64,000 nt of DNA from Fibrobacter sp. (GTDB lineage Bacteria > Fibrobacterota > Fibrobacteria > Fibrobacterales > Fibrobacteraceae), in the NCBI GenBank assembly GCA_017412605.1, contig JAFPWY010000013.1, positions 281,894 to 345,893 of the forward strand, given 5' to 3'. Below, piece by piece: positions 18,242-27,027 of the stretch. Below the pieces are notes generated by a model. That model made no database searches. It saw nothing but the letters and a program-made list of their open reading frames with translations, and was not told where the DNA came from. The translations under genes were made by a program, and so were the position numbers. Each line of letters opens with the position of its first letter. Within the stretch, counting starts at the first letter, position 1.

Positions 18242-20944
18242 ATGGATTTTATGGCACAGAGAAGCTGGCTTGTTGCCGGCCTTTTGGTCGGTTCTGCATC
18301 TTTTGCTTTGGGGGCGCCTGTGGCGACCGCCGACTTGGATATTGTTATTCGTGACTTTCAACCGAATCACCCGGATTTCGAAAACTTTTCGGAAGAATAC
18401 GTCAGCCCGGGCGATTCTCCGTCTCCATGTACCAGTGGCATGTGCCGCGACAACATCTACAACGCCACATTGTGTGGCGGCAAGGCCTGTGATGGCTATG
18501 ATGTGACATGGTATGGTCAGGAAGACTTGCATCGCTCCTGCGGAAACGGACGTTCCAAGACGGGTGCCCAGATTGGCCAGGATGGCTATCCGATGGTGGA
18601 AAACTCGTCTCTTCCCAGCTATCTAGCCAAGATGGTTTCTTCATCGGAGCCGTTGGAATATGGCCAGTGCTCCGAAGACGGAAACTATAACGGAAAGGCG
18701 GTGACCAAGCGCGGCTATACAAAGGTGGCGAAAGGTTCCGATGGACAGCCGGCTGTTCACGGGGCTACTTGCACCAGCGGTACTATTTGGGAAAACCCGG
18801 TTTATTACACCCCCGGCATGGTGAAACCCTACCTGAAGTTCTCCGATGTGGATGGCGACGGTAATGTGACTGGACAGGACGACATGCTTGATGGTGTGAT
18901 TATCGAGAAAATGTTGGACCTGTGTGACAACAGCCATTTTGCGGAATGGTACATGGATGTGGACGGCGTGAACAAGCGTACCAATGCTGTTATGACCATC
19001 CCCAAGGAAGACGAAAAGAGTAATTTCTACGTTATCGACTATAACTACAATAACGGTGGATATTTCCCGTTGGATAAAATTGATCCGCAGACATTGAACT
19101 GGCTGAGCCCGGCGGAATGCAAAACGGACAAGTGTGAAACGTGGGGAGCTCAGTCCCTGTCCATTTTCTGCCCGCCGTATGATTATCAGTATGCTGGCAC
19201 CCAGACGGACTTCCTTAAGCAGAATACGAGTGCTCTCTGCTCGAGTTGGCTCAATGCGGGTGGACCGCGTAACTTGGATGCGGCGATTACGGCTGCAGGT
19301 TCTTCCAATATTGGCTTGAGCCATCTGCGCAACTACAACTTCACGATGATGGGCTATGCAAAGTTCAAGTATAATGAACTGAACCAGACTCCCAACCATG
19401 AAGTGTTCGAATTTACCGGTGACGATGACATGTGGATTTTCGTGGATGGCGTCTTGGTTGTGGACTTGGGTGGTACTCACCTTTCTGCTCCGGGCAAGGT
19501 GGACATTGCCGTGCTCGCTGCCAACAACCATGGTTGCCAGACGGATCCGGCCCTTGCCGCATTCATGGGTCCTCCTCCTCTGATGAACGAGGCCAACTGC
19601 GTTCCTGGAACGACGACTTGGCAGAACAATACATGGCACCATCTCCACTTCTTCTATGCGGACCGTCAGACCGATGGTTCCAACATGTACATCCGCACGT
19701 CTCTTTCCCAGATTGCCCCGACCAAGTATGGTCAGCCTTCCATTATGGACTTCATCATCACAATCGAGGGCGATACAACGACGAACAGCATGTTCCTGAA
19801 TACGGAACTGGATCCGGGTGTTGTCGCTGGAATGGTTACGGGAGGCATGCCGTCCATCTTGGTGACTCGTAACAAGTACGATGCTTCCGGTAAGGTTATC
19901 GGCAAGGATACGCTTGGCTTTGTCGTTACGGCCATGAGTGAACCGCAGAACAAGGGCACTGACGGTTTCATGTACGAAATTCAAGGCAATCTTGTTGACG
20001 TGAACGGCAATCCGGTGTCCACCGGCCTTTTGGGTGGCGATGAACTGGCCTTTAACTTCCCGTCTTCCGATGCAACGGCTGAAGGTTATAACTGGAATTC
20101 CAAGATGAAGTATGCCGGAGCTCCCTTCAGCATCATGTCCAAGGGAGGAAAGTCTGTTGATGGCTTCCCGGCTGAATGGGGCCCCATCACGCTGAATGTC
20201 AAGCCGAAGACTGTCCTTGTCCCGCAGGACAATTCCATCGACCGTCCGGATTTTGATGAACAGGCTCAGGAACTTACCAACATGGCGGGCAGCAACGGCC
20301 TTCCGGACGAAGCGACGGGTGAACTCTTGCTGACAGCGCTTCCGGCTGTTACGGGCCAGGATCCGTTGACGCTGAGTGAAGAACAGATTGCCTTGTATAC
20401 GGCGGCTCCTGCTATTGATGGCGGAAATGCTGGTCTTAACCCGATGACGACTTCTGTGGCCTACAAGAAGTCTCCCACGGAAAATCCGCGCTGCTTTACG
20501 GCTAACGATAACGAAAGCTGCGTGAGCTATGCATTTACGACAACGCAGCCGTTCAAGGTGAATATCCGCGTATTTGACCATCTCGGTCATTTCGTGAGCC
20601 AGTACAACCAGTCCGTGAGTGCCGAAGAATTCGCCGCTGCTCTCCAGAAGGCCAATGGGAGTTCTTCTCGCACGTCTTGCGGTGAAAGCAAGGTGGTAAA
20701 TCCGGGTACGACTTTGTTCCCGACCGGTTCCGGTGCAATGCTTGTTGCCGTGAAGATGTATCCGGTGACCCAGGAAGGCCGTAAGCTCGGTACGGGTCCG
20801 TACATCTACCAGATGTCCGTGATTAAGGAAGAATACGAATACTGCTATATGCAGGGCGGAACGACTCCTTCGTACTCCTACATGCGCTACCAGCGTACCT
20901 CCGAGACATACCGCCGCGGTTACCGTCGCTTGAACAAGAAGTAG
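18242..20944 (+). CDS. Fibro-slime domain secreted protein with an EF-hand/dockerin-like loop
   Basis: About 900 residues. The start could be 18242 or 18251; GGAG lies 2 nt from the first and 11 nt from the second. A signal peptide ends near residue 25 (SFALGA). The fibro-slime signature FTGDDDMWIFVDGVLVVDLGG (about 390-411) and the later HHLHFFYADRQ segment define the domain, first described in Fibrobacter succinogenes and Myxococcus and linked to surface polysaccharide or cellulose attachment. Residues 202-213 (DVDGDGNVTGQD) form a canonical Ca-binding EF-hand/dockerin loop. Many Cys in the N-terminal third suggest disulphides. The C-terminus is basic (RRGYRRLNKK), without a recognised sorting domain. 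It is likely cell-surface or extracellular. It is a single-gene unit with a strong terminator. Confidence 0.88.
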   Translation: MDFMAQRSWLVAGLLVGSASFALGAPVATADLDIVIRDFQPNHPDFENFSEEYVSPGDSPSPCTSGMCRDNIYNATLCGGKACDGYDVTWYGQEDLHRSCGNGRSKTGAQIGQDGYPMVENSSLPSYLAKMVSSSEPLEYGQCSEDGNYNGKAVTKRGYTKVAKGSDGQPAVHGATCTSGTIWENPVYYTPGMVKPYLKFSDVDGDGNVTGQDDMLDGVIIEKMLDLCDNSHFAEWYMDVDGVNKRTNAVMTIPKEDEKSNFYVIDYNYNNGGYFPLDKIDPQTLNWLSPAECKTDKCETWGAQSLSIFCPPYDYQYAGTQTDFLKQNTSALCSSWLNAGGPRNLDAAITAAGSSNIGLSHLRNYNFTMMGYAKFKYNELNQTPNHEVFEFTGDDDMWIFVDGVLVVDLGGTHLSAPGKVDIAVLAANNHGCQTDPALAAFMGPPPLMNEANCVPGTTTWQNNTWHHLHFFYADRQTDGSNMYIRTSLSQIAPTKYGQPSIMDFIITIEGDTTTNSMFLNTELDPGVVAGMVTGGMPSILVTRNKYDASGKVIGKDTLGFVVTAMSEPQNKGTDGFMYEIQGNLVDVNGNPVSTGLLGGDELAFNFPSSDATAEGYNWNSKMKYAGAPFSIMSKGGKSVDGFPAEWGPITLNVKPKTVLVPQDNSIDRPDFDEQAQELTNMAGSNGLPDEATGELLLTALPAVTGQDPLTLSEEQIALYTAAPAIDGGNAGLNPMTTSVAYKKSPTENPRCFTANDNESCVSYAFTTTQPFKVNIRVFDHLGHFVSQYNQSVSAEEFAAALQKANGSSSRTSCGESKVVNPGTTLFPTGSGAMLVAVKMYPVTQEGRKLGTGPYIYQMSVIKEEYEYCYMQGGTTPSYSYMRYQRTSETYRRGYRRLNKK

Positions 20945-20965
20945 TGTTCATTACACAAAATTCAG

Positions 20966-20998
20966 AATCCCGGGCTCATGTCCGGGATTATTTGTTTG
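20966..20998 (+). terminator. Terminator of the fibro-slime gene
   Basis: A perfect 8-bp stem AATCCCGG/CCGGGATT with an 8-nt loop, then ATTTGTTTG. It lies between convergent genes and may work both ways. Confidence 0.8.
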
Positions 20999-21021
20999 TA
21001 TGGAAAATGGGCGATTGGCTT

Positions 21022-22287
21022 TTATGGGGCGAGGGGCTCGGCGATAAGCGCAAATGCTTCGGCGTCTGTGATGCGGACGCGTATTTTCTGGCCTGGTGCG
21101 AATTCGCCCTGTATGGCGACTGGGTTGTAGGCTTCGCTCCTTGCGATGGTGGTTCCGCTGCGGTGCCCCTGCTTTTCGGTGACTACGTCGCCTTCGTAAC
21201 CAATCCATTGTCTGTTGTTTTCGCAGGCGATATCCTGGAATGCCTGGGCGAGTGTGGCCGAGCGTCGGTGCTTTTCTGCATCGCTTACTGCGGCATTCTG
21301 GTTCAGAGCGAATGCCGGTGTGCCGGGGCGTGCGACAAAGCGTGTGATGTTGCAGACTGTCGGCCTGGTTTCCTTGAGCAAGTCCAGCGTGGCTTCGAAA
21401 TCGGCATCAGTTTCGTCGGGGAATCCGACAATCATGTCCGTGCTCAGCGTGAAACGCTTGAATCGTGTATTGAACATCTCTGCCAGCGTGGCGTAGTCGC
21501 GTGCAGTGTGGCGGCGGTTCATCGCCTTGAGGATGCGCTCGCTTCCGCTTTGGACGGGCAGGTGAATGAATTTGTACACGCGGTTGTCTGTAAAGCAATC
21601 CAGCAATGCGTCTGCGTAGGTGAGCAGGTGGCGCGGGTTGCCCATGCCGAGGCGTAGCTTGTAGTCTCCTGGGACATGGACGAGGATGTTCTGCACAAGT
21701 TCGGCGAGGTTTGTTCCCGTGTCAAAACCGAAGCATCCGCAGTCTTGTCCGGTCAGCAGTATTTCGGAACAGCCACTGCTTACCAGGTCGTGGACTTGTC
21801 TAGTGATGGATTCTGTAGGGTAGCTGCGTAGCCGGCCCTTGACCAGGTGTGTGCTGCAGAAGGAGCAAGCGTCCATGCAGCCTTGCTCTATATTGACGAT
21901 GCCAGTAAAACGGGATGTGCGGAGCGTGTTGTGGGCAAGCATTGCCTGGCTTGCGCATTCTTTCATGCTACGCTCGATGTCTTCGAAATCCGTGAACTGT
22001 ACGGAAGGAAGGTATGCGAGCGCCGCCTCGCGCAGGTCTTTTGTCGCACAACCGGTGATGTAAAGAGGTATGCCGGGGAAGGCTTCGTTTGCCCTGCGCA
22101 AGAGTTTTAGCGCTCCTGCAATCCCCTTGGCGGTACATACGTTCAGGTAGATGGCGGCTGGGGTTTCTTCTGTTGGCAAGTCAAATGCAATACGGAATTT
22201 TGCGGCGAGCGCTCTCGCCATTTTTTCTCCGTCACCGAAGTTGGCGGCGCATCCCTGGCTGATGATTGCAACGAGGGGCGCCTGCAT
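21022..22287 (-). CDS. tRNA t6A37 methylthiotransferase, CDKAL1/archaeal (e-MtaB)-like
   Basis: 421 residues, a radical-SAM methylthiotransferase. The N-terminal UPF0004 domain has Cys13, Cys51 (NVCTAKG) and Cys80 (ITGCATK) for one 4Fe-4S cluster. Radical-SAM Cys137/141/144 (GCMDACSFC) bind the second. A C-terminal TRAM-like region follows. It adds a 2-methylthio group to t6A at position 37 of ANN-decoding tRNAs. Several motifs (CTAKG, LTGQDCGCFGFD, GMGNPRHLL, HLPVQSGSERILKAMNR) look closer to archaeal and CDKAL1 enzymes than to bacterial MiaB/MtaB. It follows the SpoIID gene by one base. Confidence 0.85.
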   Translation of the reverse strand: MQAPLVAIISQGCAANFGDGEKMARALAAKFRIAFDLPTEETPAAIYLNVCTAKGIAGALKLLRRANEAFPGIPLYITGCATKDLREAALAYLPSVQFTDFEDIERSMKECASQAMLAHNTLRTSRFTGIVNIEQGCMDACSFCSTHLVKGRLRSYPTESITRQVHDLVSSGCSEILLTGQDCGCFGFDTGTNLAELVQNILVHVPGDYKLRLGMGNPRHLLTYADALLDCFTDNRVYKFIHLPVQSGSERILKAMNRRHTARDYATLAEMFNTRFKRFTLSTDMIVGFPDETDADFEATLDLLKETRPTVCNITRFVARPGTPAFALNQNAAVSDAEKHRRSATLAQAFQDIACENNRQWIGYEGDVVTEKQGHRSGTTIARSEAYNPVAIQGEFAPGQKIRVRITDAEAFALIAEPLAP

Positions 22288-22288
22288 T

Positions 22289-23758
22289 TTAGTGCTCGAA
22301 TCGTTCCAGCGTAATGCCGGGATAGTAGTGGTTCAATATGTCGAGATAGTTCTGTCCGGCCTGCGCCCTTGCTCGCACGCCCATCTGACACATGCCTACA
22401 CCGTGGCCGTAGCCCTTGCCCTCAAGAATCCAGTTGTGTCCCTTGTGGCTGATGGTGAAAAGCGAAGACGGGAGAATGGTTCCCTTCTGCTTGAATAGCC
22501 AGCGGACCTTGTCTCCGGTAACCTTGAACGAGCCCTTGTCCGTGGAGACTTGCAGAGTGTAGATTCTTCCGCTGGGGAGCTTCTTGCGTATGGAAATGTC
22601 CTTCAGCTTCTTGAACTTCGGAACTTTCGCTTTGGCTTCCTTGCCGTTCTGCTGGAATAGCGTGACCAGTTCCTTGTCGGTGAACTTCCGTCCCCACTTG
22701 CCGTAGCTGGATTCGTTGCACCAGGGCTGCCCATTGGGTCGCAAATCGGGAACGCTTCTGAGATAGGGAAGGTTTTTCTTGTCCCAGGTGACCATCGTTT
22801 CCGTCTTGCCGCCGCAAGTGGAATGATAGTAAGCGATGATGAATTCTCCTTTGTATGTCATCGTTTCGCCTGCAGTGGCTTTGACAGCTGCATTGGTCAG
22901 CGGGGTCGCGCTTTTGTAGCCCATGTACACTTGGTCCTTGGTGTCGGCGTACACGTCGAAGCCCATGGCGTCACGGCTGTTGAAGTGCTTGTATACGTAG
23001 GTGCGTGCGGCGACTGCCTGCGCCTTGAGCGCTTCGAAACGGCTGCTGTCCAGTTTGCCGATTTCGTAGGGGACGACTCCGCGGATGTAGTCCTCGACTT
23101 CGACCACGTTGATTGCAGTAACCTTGCTCTTTGTGGCCTTGACGATAAAGTAGCCCGGATAGCAAGACGATTTTAACTGCTTTTCCGTTGGTGCGATGTT
23201 CAGGCATTTTTTGTTGTCGTCTGCATAGAACTCTCGCTGGCCGACAGTTTCTTTGGTGCCGTTGCTTTCGATTTCCAGCTGGTTGCCGATGGCGGTGATG
23301 GCAATGGTCTGGTTGCCCTGCTTGACGAAGAGTTTCTTCTCGTCTACGAATACGCCTACGCGTACGGGGCGGTCCAGATTGTCCGGGAATTTCCTGACCT
23401 TGATTTTGGGAGGCGTGTCGCCGAACTTGTCGGGTTCGCCTTCGCTGACAGGTTCCGCTGCCGTGGCTTGAACTTGTGCAGGCTCGGCGGCCTCTATTTG
23501 CTCAGCAGCCGGCTGTTCCGGTTCCGGAGCGTCCATAGCATCGTTCTGCGGACCGGCATAAGGGGCTTCCTGCGCCGGTTCTGCTTCGAACGCTTCTGCG
23601 CTCGGAGCGGTTTCGCTTGAAGGCGGAACGGTTGCGGGCTGTTCGGCTGCCGGCGGCGGAAGTTCCGGGAGGTCAAAGCCGTCGTCCATGCCGTCTTGGG
23701 CATGGGCCAGTGTCAAAAGGAGTGTCGCGCTGAGTAAGCTTGTTCGGAGTATTCCCAT
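22289..23758 (-). CDS. SpoIID/LytB-domain peptidoglycan-modifying protein
   Basis: 489 residues. A signal peptide (1-20, ending AHA) leads to an acidic Pro/Ala/Glu-rich linker (about 25-115), then a beta-rich segment and the SpoIID domain (about 215-485). Marks of the domain are YIRGVVPYEIGK, FEALKAQAVAARTYVY (with the catalytic-type Glu and Ala-rich helix), YHSTCGGKTE and the terminal GYGHGVGMCQMGVRARA. SpoIID is a lytic transglycosylase acting on denuded glycans; LytB-type homologues enhance amidases. In a non-sporulating Gram-negative bacterium the protein is probably periplasmic, remodelling wall glycans in division or growth. It sits in an operon with def and yajC. Confidence 0.9.
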   Translation of the reverse strand: MGILRTSLLSATLLLTLAHAQDGMDDGFDLPELPPPAAEQPATVPPSSETAPSAEAFEAEPAQEAPYAGPQNDAMDAPEPEQPAAEQIEAAEPAQVQATAAEPVSEGEPDKFGDTPPKIKVRKFPDNLDRPVRVGVFVDEKKLFVKQGNQTIAITAIGNQLEIESNGTKETVGQREFYADDNKKCLNIAPTEKQLKSSCYPGYFIVKATKSKVTAINVVEVEDYIRGVVPYEIGKLDSSRFEALKAQAVAARTYVYKHFNSRDAMGFDVYADTKDQVYMGYKSATPLTNAAVKATAGETMTYKGEFIIAYYHSTCGGKTETMVTWDKKNLPYLRSVPDLRPNGQPWCNESSYGKWGRKFTDKELVTLFQQNGKEAKAKVPKFKKLKDISIRKKLPSGRIYTLQVSTDKGSFKVTGDKVRWLFKQKGTILPSSLFTISHKGHNWILEGKGYGHGVGMCQMGVRARAQAGQNYLDILNHYYPGITLERFEH

Positions 23759-23776
23759 CTAAGTTTGCTGTCCCGG

Positions 23777-24322
23777 CTATCGCTTGTTCTTCTTGAGCTT
23801 TTCCTGGGTTTCCTTCGCCATCTTCCGTAGCTTGGATTGGTTCAGCGTACGGTCGGATGTCGAAATCTTATCTACAAAAAGGTCGCCGTTCAGGTGGTCG
23901 CATTCGTGCTGGATGCAGCGGGCGAACAGGCCTTCGCAGTTTCGGATTTCTTGCGGTTCCCCGTTGATATCGAAAAAGCGGACCGCGACCTTGTTGGGAC
24001 GGACAACGTTGCAGAACAAATCGGGAATGGAAAGGCAACCTTCGTCATAGTCGACCATCTCGGCGTCGGCCTCGGTTTCCCATTCGGGGTTGAACATGAT
24101 GTAAGGTCTCGGTTCCTCTTCGTCGGGAATAGCCGTGTCGATGACGACGAGCCTGATGTTCTTGCCGATTTGGGGCGCCGCGAGTCCACAGCCTGTGGAA
24201 TCGTAGAGCGTTTCGAGCATGTCGCGCGCCAGCTGGCGAAGTTCCGGGGTGATTTCTGTAATCGGTTCGGATTTCTTACGCAGTACGGGGTCACCGTAGG
24301 TTCTGATGGGGAGCAGTGCCAT
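23777..24322 (-). CDS. def: Peptide deformylase
   Basis: 181 residues, typical length. It removes the formyl group from nascent N-formyl-Met. All three motifs are intact: GCGLAAPQIG (44-53), EGCLSIP (94-100, metal ligand Cys96) and HECDHLNG (139-146, ligands His139 and His143, catalytic Glu140). The C-terminal helix is Lys-rich. It lies between yajC and the SpoIID gene with short gaps (30 and 18 bp), co-oriented. Confidence 0.95.
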   Translation of the reverse strand: MALLPIRTYGDPVLRKKSEPITEITPELRQLARDMLETLYDSTGCGLAAPQIGKNIRLVVIDTAIPDEEEPRPYIMFNPEWETEADAEMVDYDEGCLSIPDLFCNVVRPNKVAVRFFDINGEPQEIRNCEGLFARCIQHECDHLNGDLFVDKISTSDRTLNQSKLRKMAKETQEKLKKNKR

Positions 24323-24352
24323 GGGTCGCCTTTTTATTGTCGGTTCGTTGTA

Positions 24353-24718
24353 TTACTTTGTCTCGGCTTTTGCTTCGGCGTTCAGCACGCGGAGGATGGC
24401 GGACTTGTCAAAGTCAATGAGCGTTGTCGATGCCGTGCGAACGGTGACGGTGCTGGAGCCTTCTTCCATGTTGGTGATAGTGCCGATGATGCCAGCGGCG
24501 GTCATGACCTTGTCACCCTTCTTGAGGGCCTTGCGCATGGCGTCCATCTGCTTCATTTCCTTCTGCTTCGGGCGGATGAAGAAGAGCCACATGACGACGA
24601 AGAGGAGAATCAGCGGGAGGAAGCTGGCAATTGCGTTCGGCTGTTCGGCTGCAGGAGCGGCGTCCTCGGCGAAAGCGACAATGGCGGAAAGGGTCACGAG
24701 AAGGGCGGAAATTTTCAT
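24353..24718 (-). CDS. yajC: Sec translocon accessory protein YajC
   Basis: 121 residues. An N-terminal cleavable-looking signal (residues 1-17, ending VAFAED) comes before the classic YajC membrane helix (about 31-48, FLPLILLFVVMWLFFIRP) and the conserved QKEMKQMDAMRKALKKGDKVMTAAGIIGTI segment. YajC associates with SecDF and SecYEG. The extra hydrophobic N-terminus before the main helix is seen in some YajC proteins. It heads the yajC-def-SpoIID-methylthiotransferase run. Confidence 0.92.
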   Translation of the reverse strand: MKISALLVTLSAIVAFAEDAAPAAEQPNAIASFLPLILLFVVMWLFFIRPKQKEMKQMDAMRKALKKGDKVMTAAGIIGTITNMEEGSSTVTVRTASTTLIDFDKSAILRVLNAEAKAETK

Positions 24719-24784
24719 AATAAGCCTTGATTTAAGGTGAATGGTTGTTACCGGGGAAAATATAGAAACTCTAGATCCTGATCC

Positions 24785-25717
24785 CTAAACCAACTTCTTG
24801 TCGAGCAGGGGGAATACGCGGTTGAGCTCAATCAGGTCCATGATTTTGTCGAAGTCGGCGTAGAAGAACTGGATCTCTTCTATGGGCATGTGGATGTCGT
24901 AGGTTGCCGAGGGGAACAGCAGCTTGCGTTCAATGAGCGAACTCATGGTGCGCGTGGTCAGTGTGAATCCGTGCATGGACTTTTTCGCCTCGTCGCAGAG
25001 CTGCTTTGTCGTGACCGTGCAGATGCCACCGGGACGCGGCGATGAACTTTCTCGAGCGACCTTCAGGAAGGTGGAGAGAATCATCTGGTCGGTCATGGAC
25101 AAAATGTTTGGCGACACCTTCTTGTTCAGGGCCCGGTACTTGATGGTCTCGTAGAGTATCGTTACGATCTGCTGGCTTGAAGTGCTGATTACGTTGTCCT
25201 GAATCTTGAGAATCCCGAGTTCCTGCAGGATTTCGAGCAGCTTAGTCGCATTTTCGACCGAAGTGCCAGCCAGTGCATGGATTTCCCTGTGCAGGGCGCT
25301 TGCTTCGAGCTTGTTTGTGTTTGACTTCTTGAGGCTCGAAGAAATGATATACAGGAGCGGCGGCAACGACTGGATGAGCCCATTCTTGCGCTTGTTCTCT
25401 TCGGCGATGTGGAAACGCTTGGAGAGGAACTGCAGTATGGAAGTAATCCAGGACGGTTTTTGTTCCAGCGTGTCGTTAAGCGTCTCTTTGGAAATTACGA
25501 TGAGCTCGCTTGCTTCTGCGGCCCGGAGCGTGTACTGTCTAGGTGCGCCCTCGAGCAGGCTGAGTTCGTCGATGATGGAACCCGGTCCAAAATTGATGTA
25601 GCGTTCACCCGAACTTTGGTCCTGGGTTTCGGCGACGATCATGCCGCTCTTGACGATAAAGAGCGTGTTGGCCTTGTCGCTTTCGAGGCAGACATATTCT
25701 CCGGCAGTCACTATCAT
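24785..25717 (-). CDS. Cyclic-nucleotide-binding-domain protein (second of a coupled pair)
   Basis: 310 residues. The N-terminal cNMP-binding beta-roll (about 1-105) reads TAGEYVCLESDKANTLFIVKSG ... FGPGSIIDELSLLEGAPRQYTLRA, the Crp/PKA-type fold with the GPGSIIDELSLLEGAPR phosphate-binding cassette (Glu and Arg present). The remaining 200 residues are helical and include two possible winged-helix segments (about 135-175 and 215-265), but I cannot confirm DNA binding. Its ATG overlaps the stop of the upstream paralogue by one base (TAATG), so translation is coupled and the two probably act together. Confidence 0.85.
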   Translation of the reverse strand: MIVTAGEYVCLESDKANTLFIVKSGMIVAETQDQSSGERYINFGPGSIIDELSLLEGAPRQYTLRAAEASELIVISKETLNDTLEQKPSWITSILQFLSKRFHIAEENKRKNGLIQSLPPLLYIISSSLKKSNTNKLEASALHREIHALAGTSVENATKLLEILQELGILKIQDNVISTSSQQIVTILYETIKYRALNKKVSPNILSMTDQMILSTFLKVARESSSPRPGGICTVTTKQLCDEAKKSMHGFTLTTRTMSSLIERKLLFPSATYDIHMPIEEIQFFYADFDKIMDLIELNRVFPLLDKKLV

Positions 25718-26631
25718 TACAGCACCCCCCGGATGTTGGTCTCAAAACGCAGCGCCGTCAGGTAGTAGTTAATCTTGTCGGGGTTTACGCGGAACATTCC
25801 CGCGGTCGTCTCGGTACACCAGCCCATTTTCTGTATTCTTATCCAGTCGGTCACGTTGATGTCCTTGACGCGTTCTGCCAGGAAGGATAGCCACGACGGG
25901 CCGTCCATTTGCATGTCGTTGTTTGTTGTGGACAATGTGACGAGCAGTTTTTTCTGCATGATCGAAAGCTTGAACGGCTCCCAGGAACCGGTTTGCTCGA
26001 TGGACCTCTGGTAGTCCACGAAAAGTTCCAGCAGGAATGGGTTGGGGACCATGAGCGAAATCTTTGTCCCCTCCTTCTTCAGTTCGATGAACCGGCGGCG
26101 GGCGAGGGCCTTGATGTCTTCCTGAATGTCCTTTTCTTTGACCTTGGTGAGCCAGCCGAATTCACGGATGACGTCATCCAGGGGGATGTCCGTGTATTCT
26201 GGAAGGTTGCCACAGTAAGCGGCGAGACTCATGAGGGAGTTGGATGTCGAGGGAGCGTAGAGCGATGCCTTGAGCTTGCGCGTCTTGCGCGAAAGCGTCC
26301 TGATGACGGCCAGGAGCCATACCGGCAGCGTCTTGAGCTCGGATTCCATGCAGTCCTCGTTGATCAAGGTTACGACAGAATCCTTGGATGCCTCGATGGT
26401 CAGGTGGAAGGGTTCCCGTTCCAGCAGGGATGCCACGCCGACCAGGTCGCCGGGGTGCATCTTGAAAACCACCTTGCGGTCTCCGCCCGAGGTGTCTATT
26501 GCTGTCAGTTCGCCTTCATCCAAAATGATGATGGAACGTTCGCCGGTTTCGGGGGAATATACAACAAAACCCGCCTTCACGTGGATCCGCGTGGGCGGGA
26601 TAATTTGCTGTCGGGAATCCCCCGTAACCAT
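25717..26631 (-). CDS. Cyclic-nucleotide-binding-domain protein (first of a coupled pair)
   Basis: 304 residues from the ATG at 26631; a TTG nine codons upstream (26658) is possible but lacks a ribosome site. The N-terminal beta-roll (about 10-105: VKAGFVVYSPETGERSIIILDEGEL ... MHPGDLVGVASLLEREPFHLTI) is a degenerate cNMP-binding fold. The cassette has Glu but not the usual Arg, so it may not bind a nucleotide. A helical C-terminal half is similar in plan to the downstream paralogue. It follows rplS by 33 bp on the same strand and is probably read from the ribosomal operon. Confidence 0.82.
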   Translation of the reverse strand: MVTGDSRQQIIPPTRIHVKAGFVVYSPETGERSIIILDEGELTAIDTSGGDRKVVFKMHPGDLVGVASLLEREPFHLTIEASKDSVVTLINEDCMESELKTLPVWLLAVIRTLSRKTRKLKASLYAPSTSNSLMSLAAYCGNLPEYTDIPLDDVIREFGWLTKVKEKDIQEDIKALARRRFIELKKEGTKISLMVPNPFLLELFVDYQRSIEQTGSWEPFKLSIMQKKLLVTLSTTNNDMQMDGPSWLSFLAERVKDINVTDWIRIQKMGWCTETTAGMFRVNPDKINYYLTALRFETNIRGVL

Positions 26632-26664
26632 CGGGAAATAACCGCCTTCGAAAATCAAGACTGA

Positions 26665-27012
26665 TTACGCCTGACGTTCGTCGATACGGGCAGCCTTGCC
26701 GCGGAGGTTGCGCATGTAGTAGATGCGAGCCTGACGGACCTTACCGGCGCGTTCGAGTTCGATGGAGTCAATGCGGGGAGAGTTGACCGGGAAGATGCGT
26801 TCGACGGCAACGGAGCCGGACATCTTGCGGACAGTGAGAGTCTTGCCGATACCAGAATTCTTCTGCTGGATAACGACACCCTTGAACGGCTGAATGCGTT
26901 CCTTGGTGCCTTCAATGACCTTGACGTTCACGGTGACGGTGTCGCCGGCGCGGAAATCCGGCATTTCGGACTTCACGTTTTCGTTCTGGATTGCTTCGAT
27001 ATTCAGGGACAT
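26665..27012 (-). CDS. rplS: 50S ribosomal protein L19
   Basis: 115 residues. Characteristic segments are DFRAGDTVTVNVKVIEGTKERIQPFKGVVI, the TVRKMSGSVAVERIFPVNSPRID stretch and a basic tail (KVRQARIYYMRNLRGKAARI). L19 sits at the 30S-50S interface. It lies 15 bp after trmD with GAGGT before the ATG, in the conserved order rpsP-rimM-trmD-rplS. Confidence 0.97.
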   Translation of the reverse strand: MSLNIEAIQNENVKSEMPDFRAGDTVTVNVKVIEGTKERIQPFKGVVIQQKNSGIGKTLTVRKMSGSVAVERIFPVNSPRIDSIELERAGKVRQARIYYMRNLRGKAARIDERQA

Positions 27013-27027
27013 AGTGTGTACCTCTTT

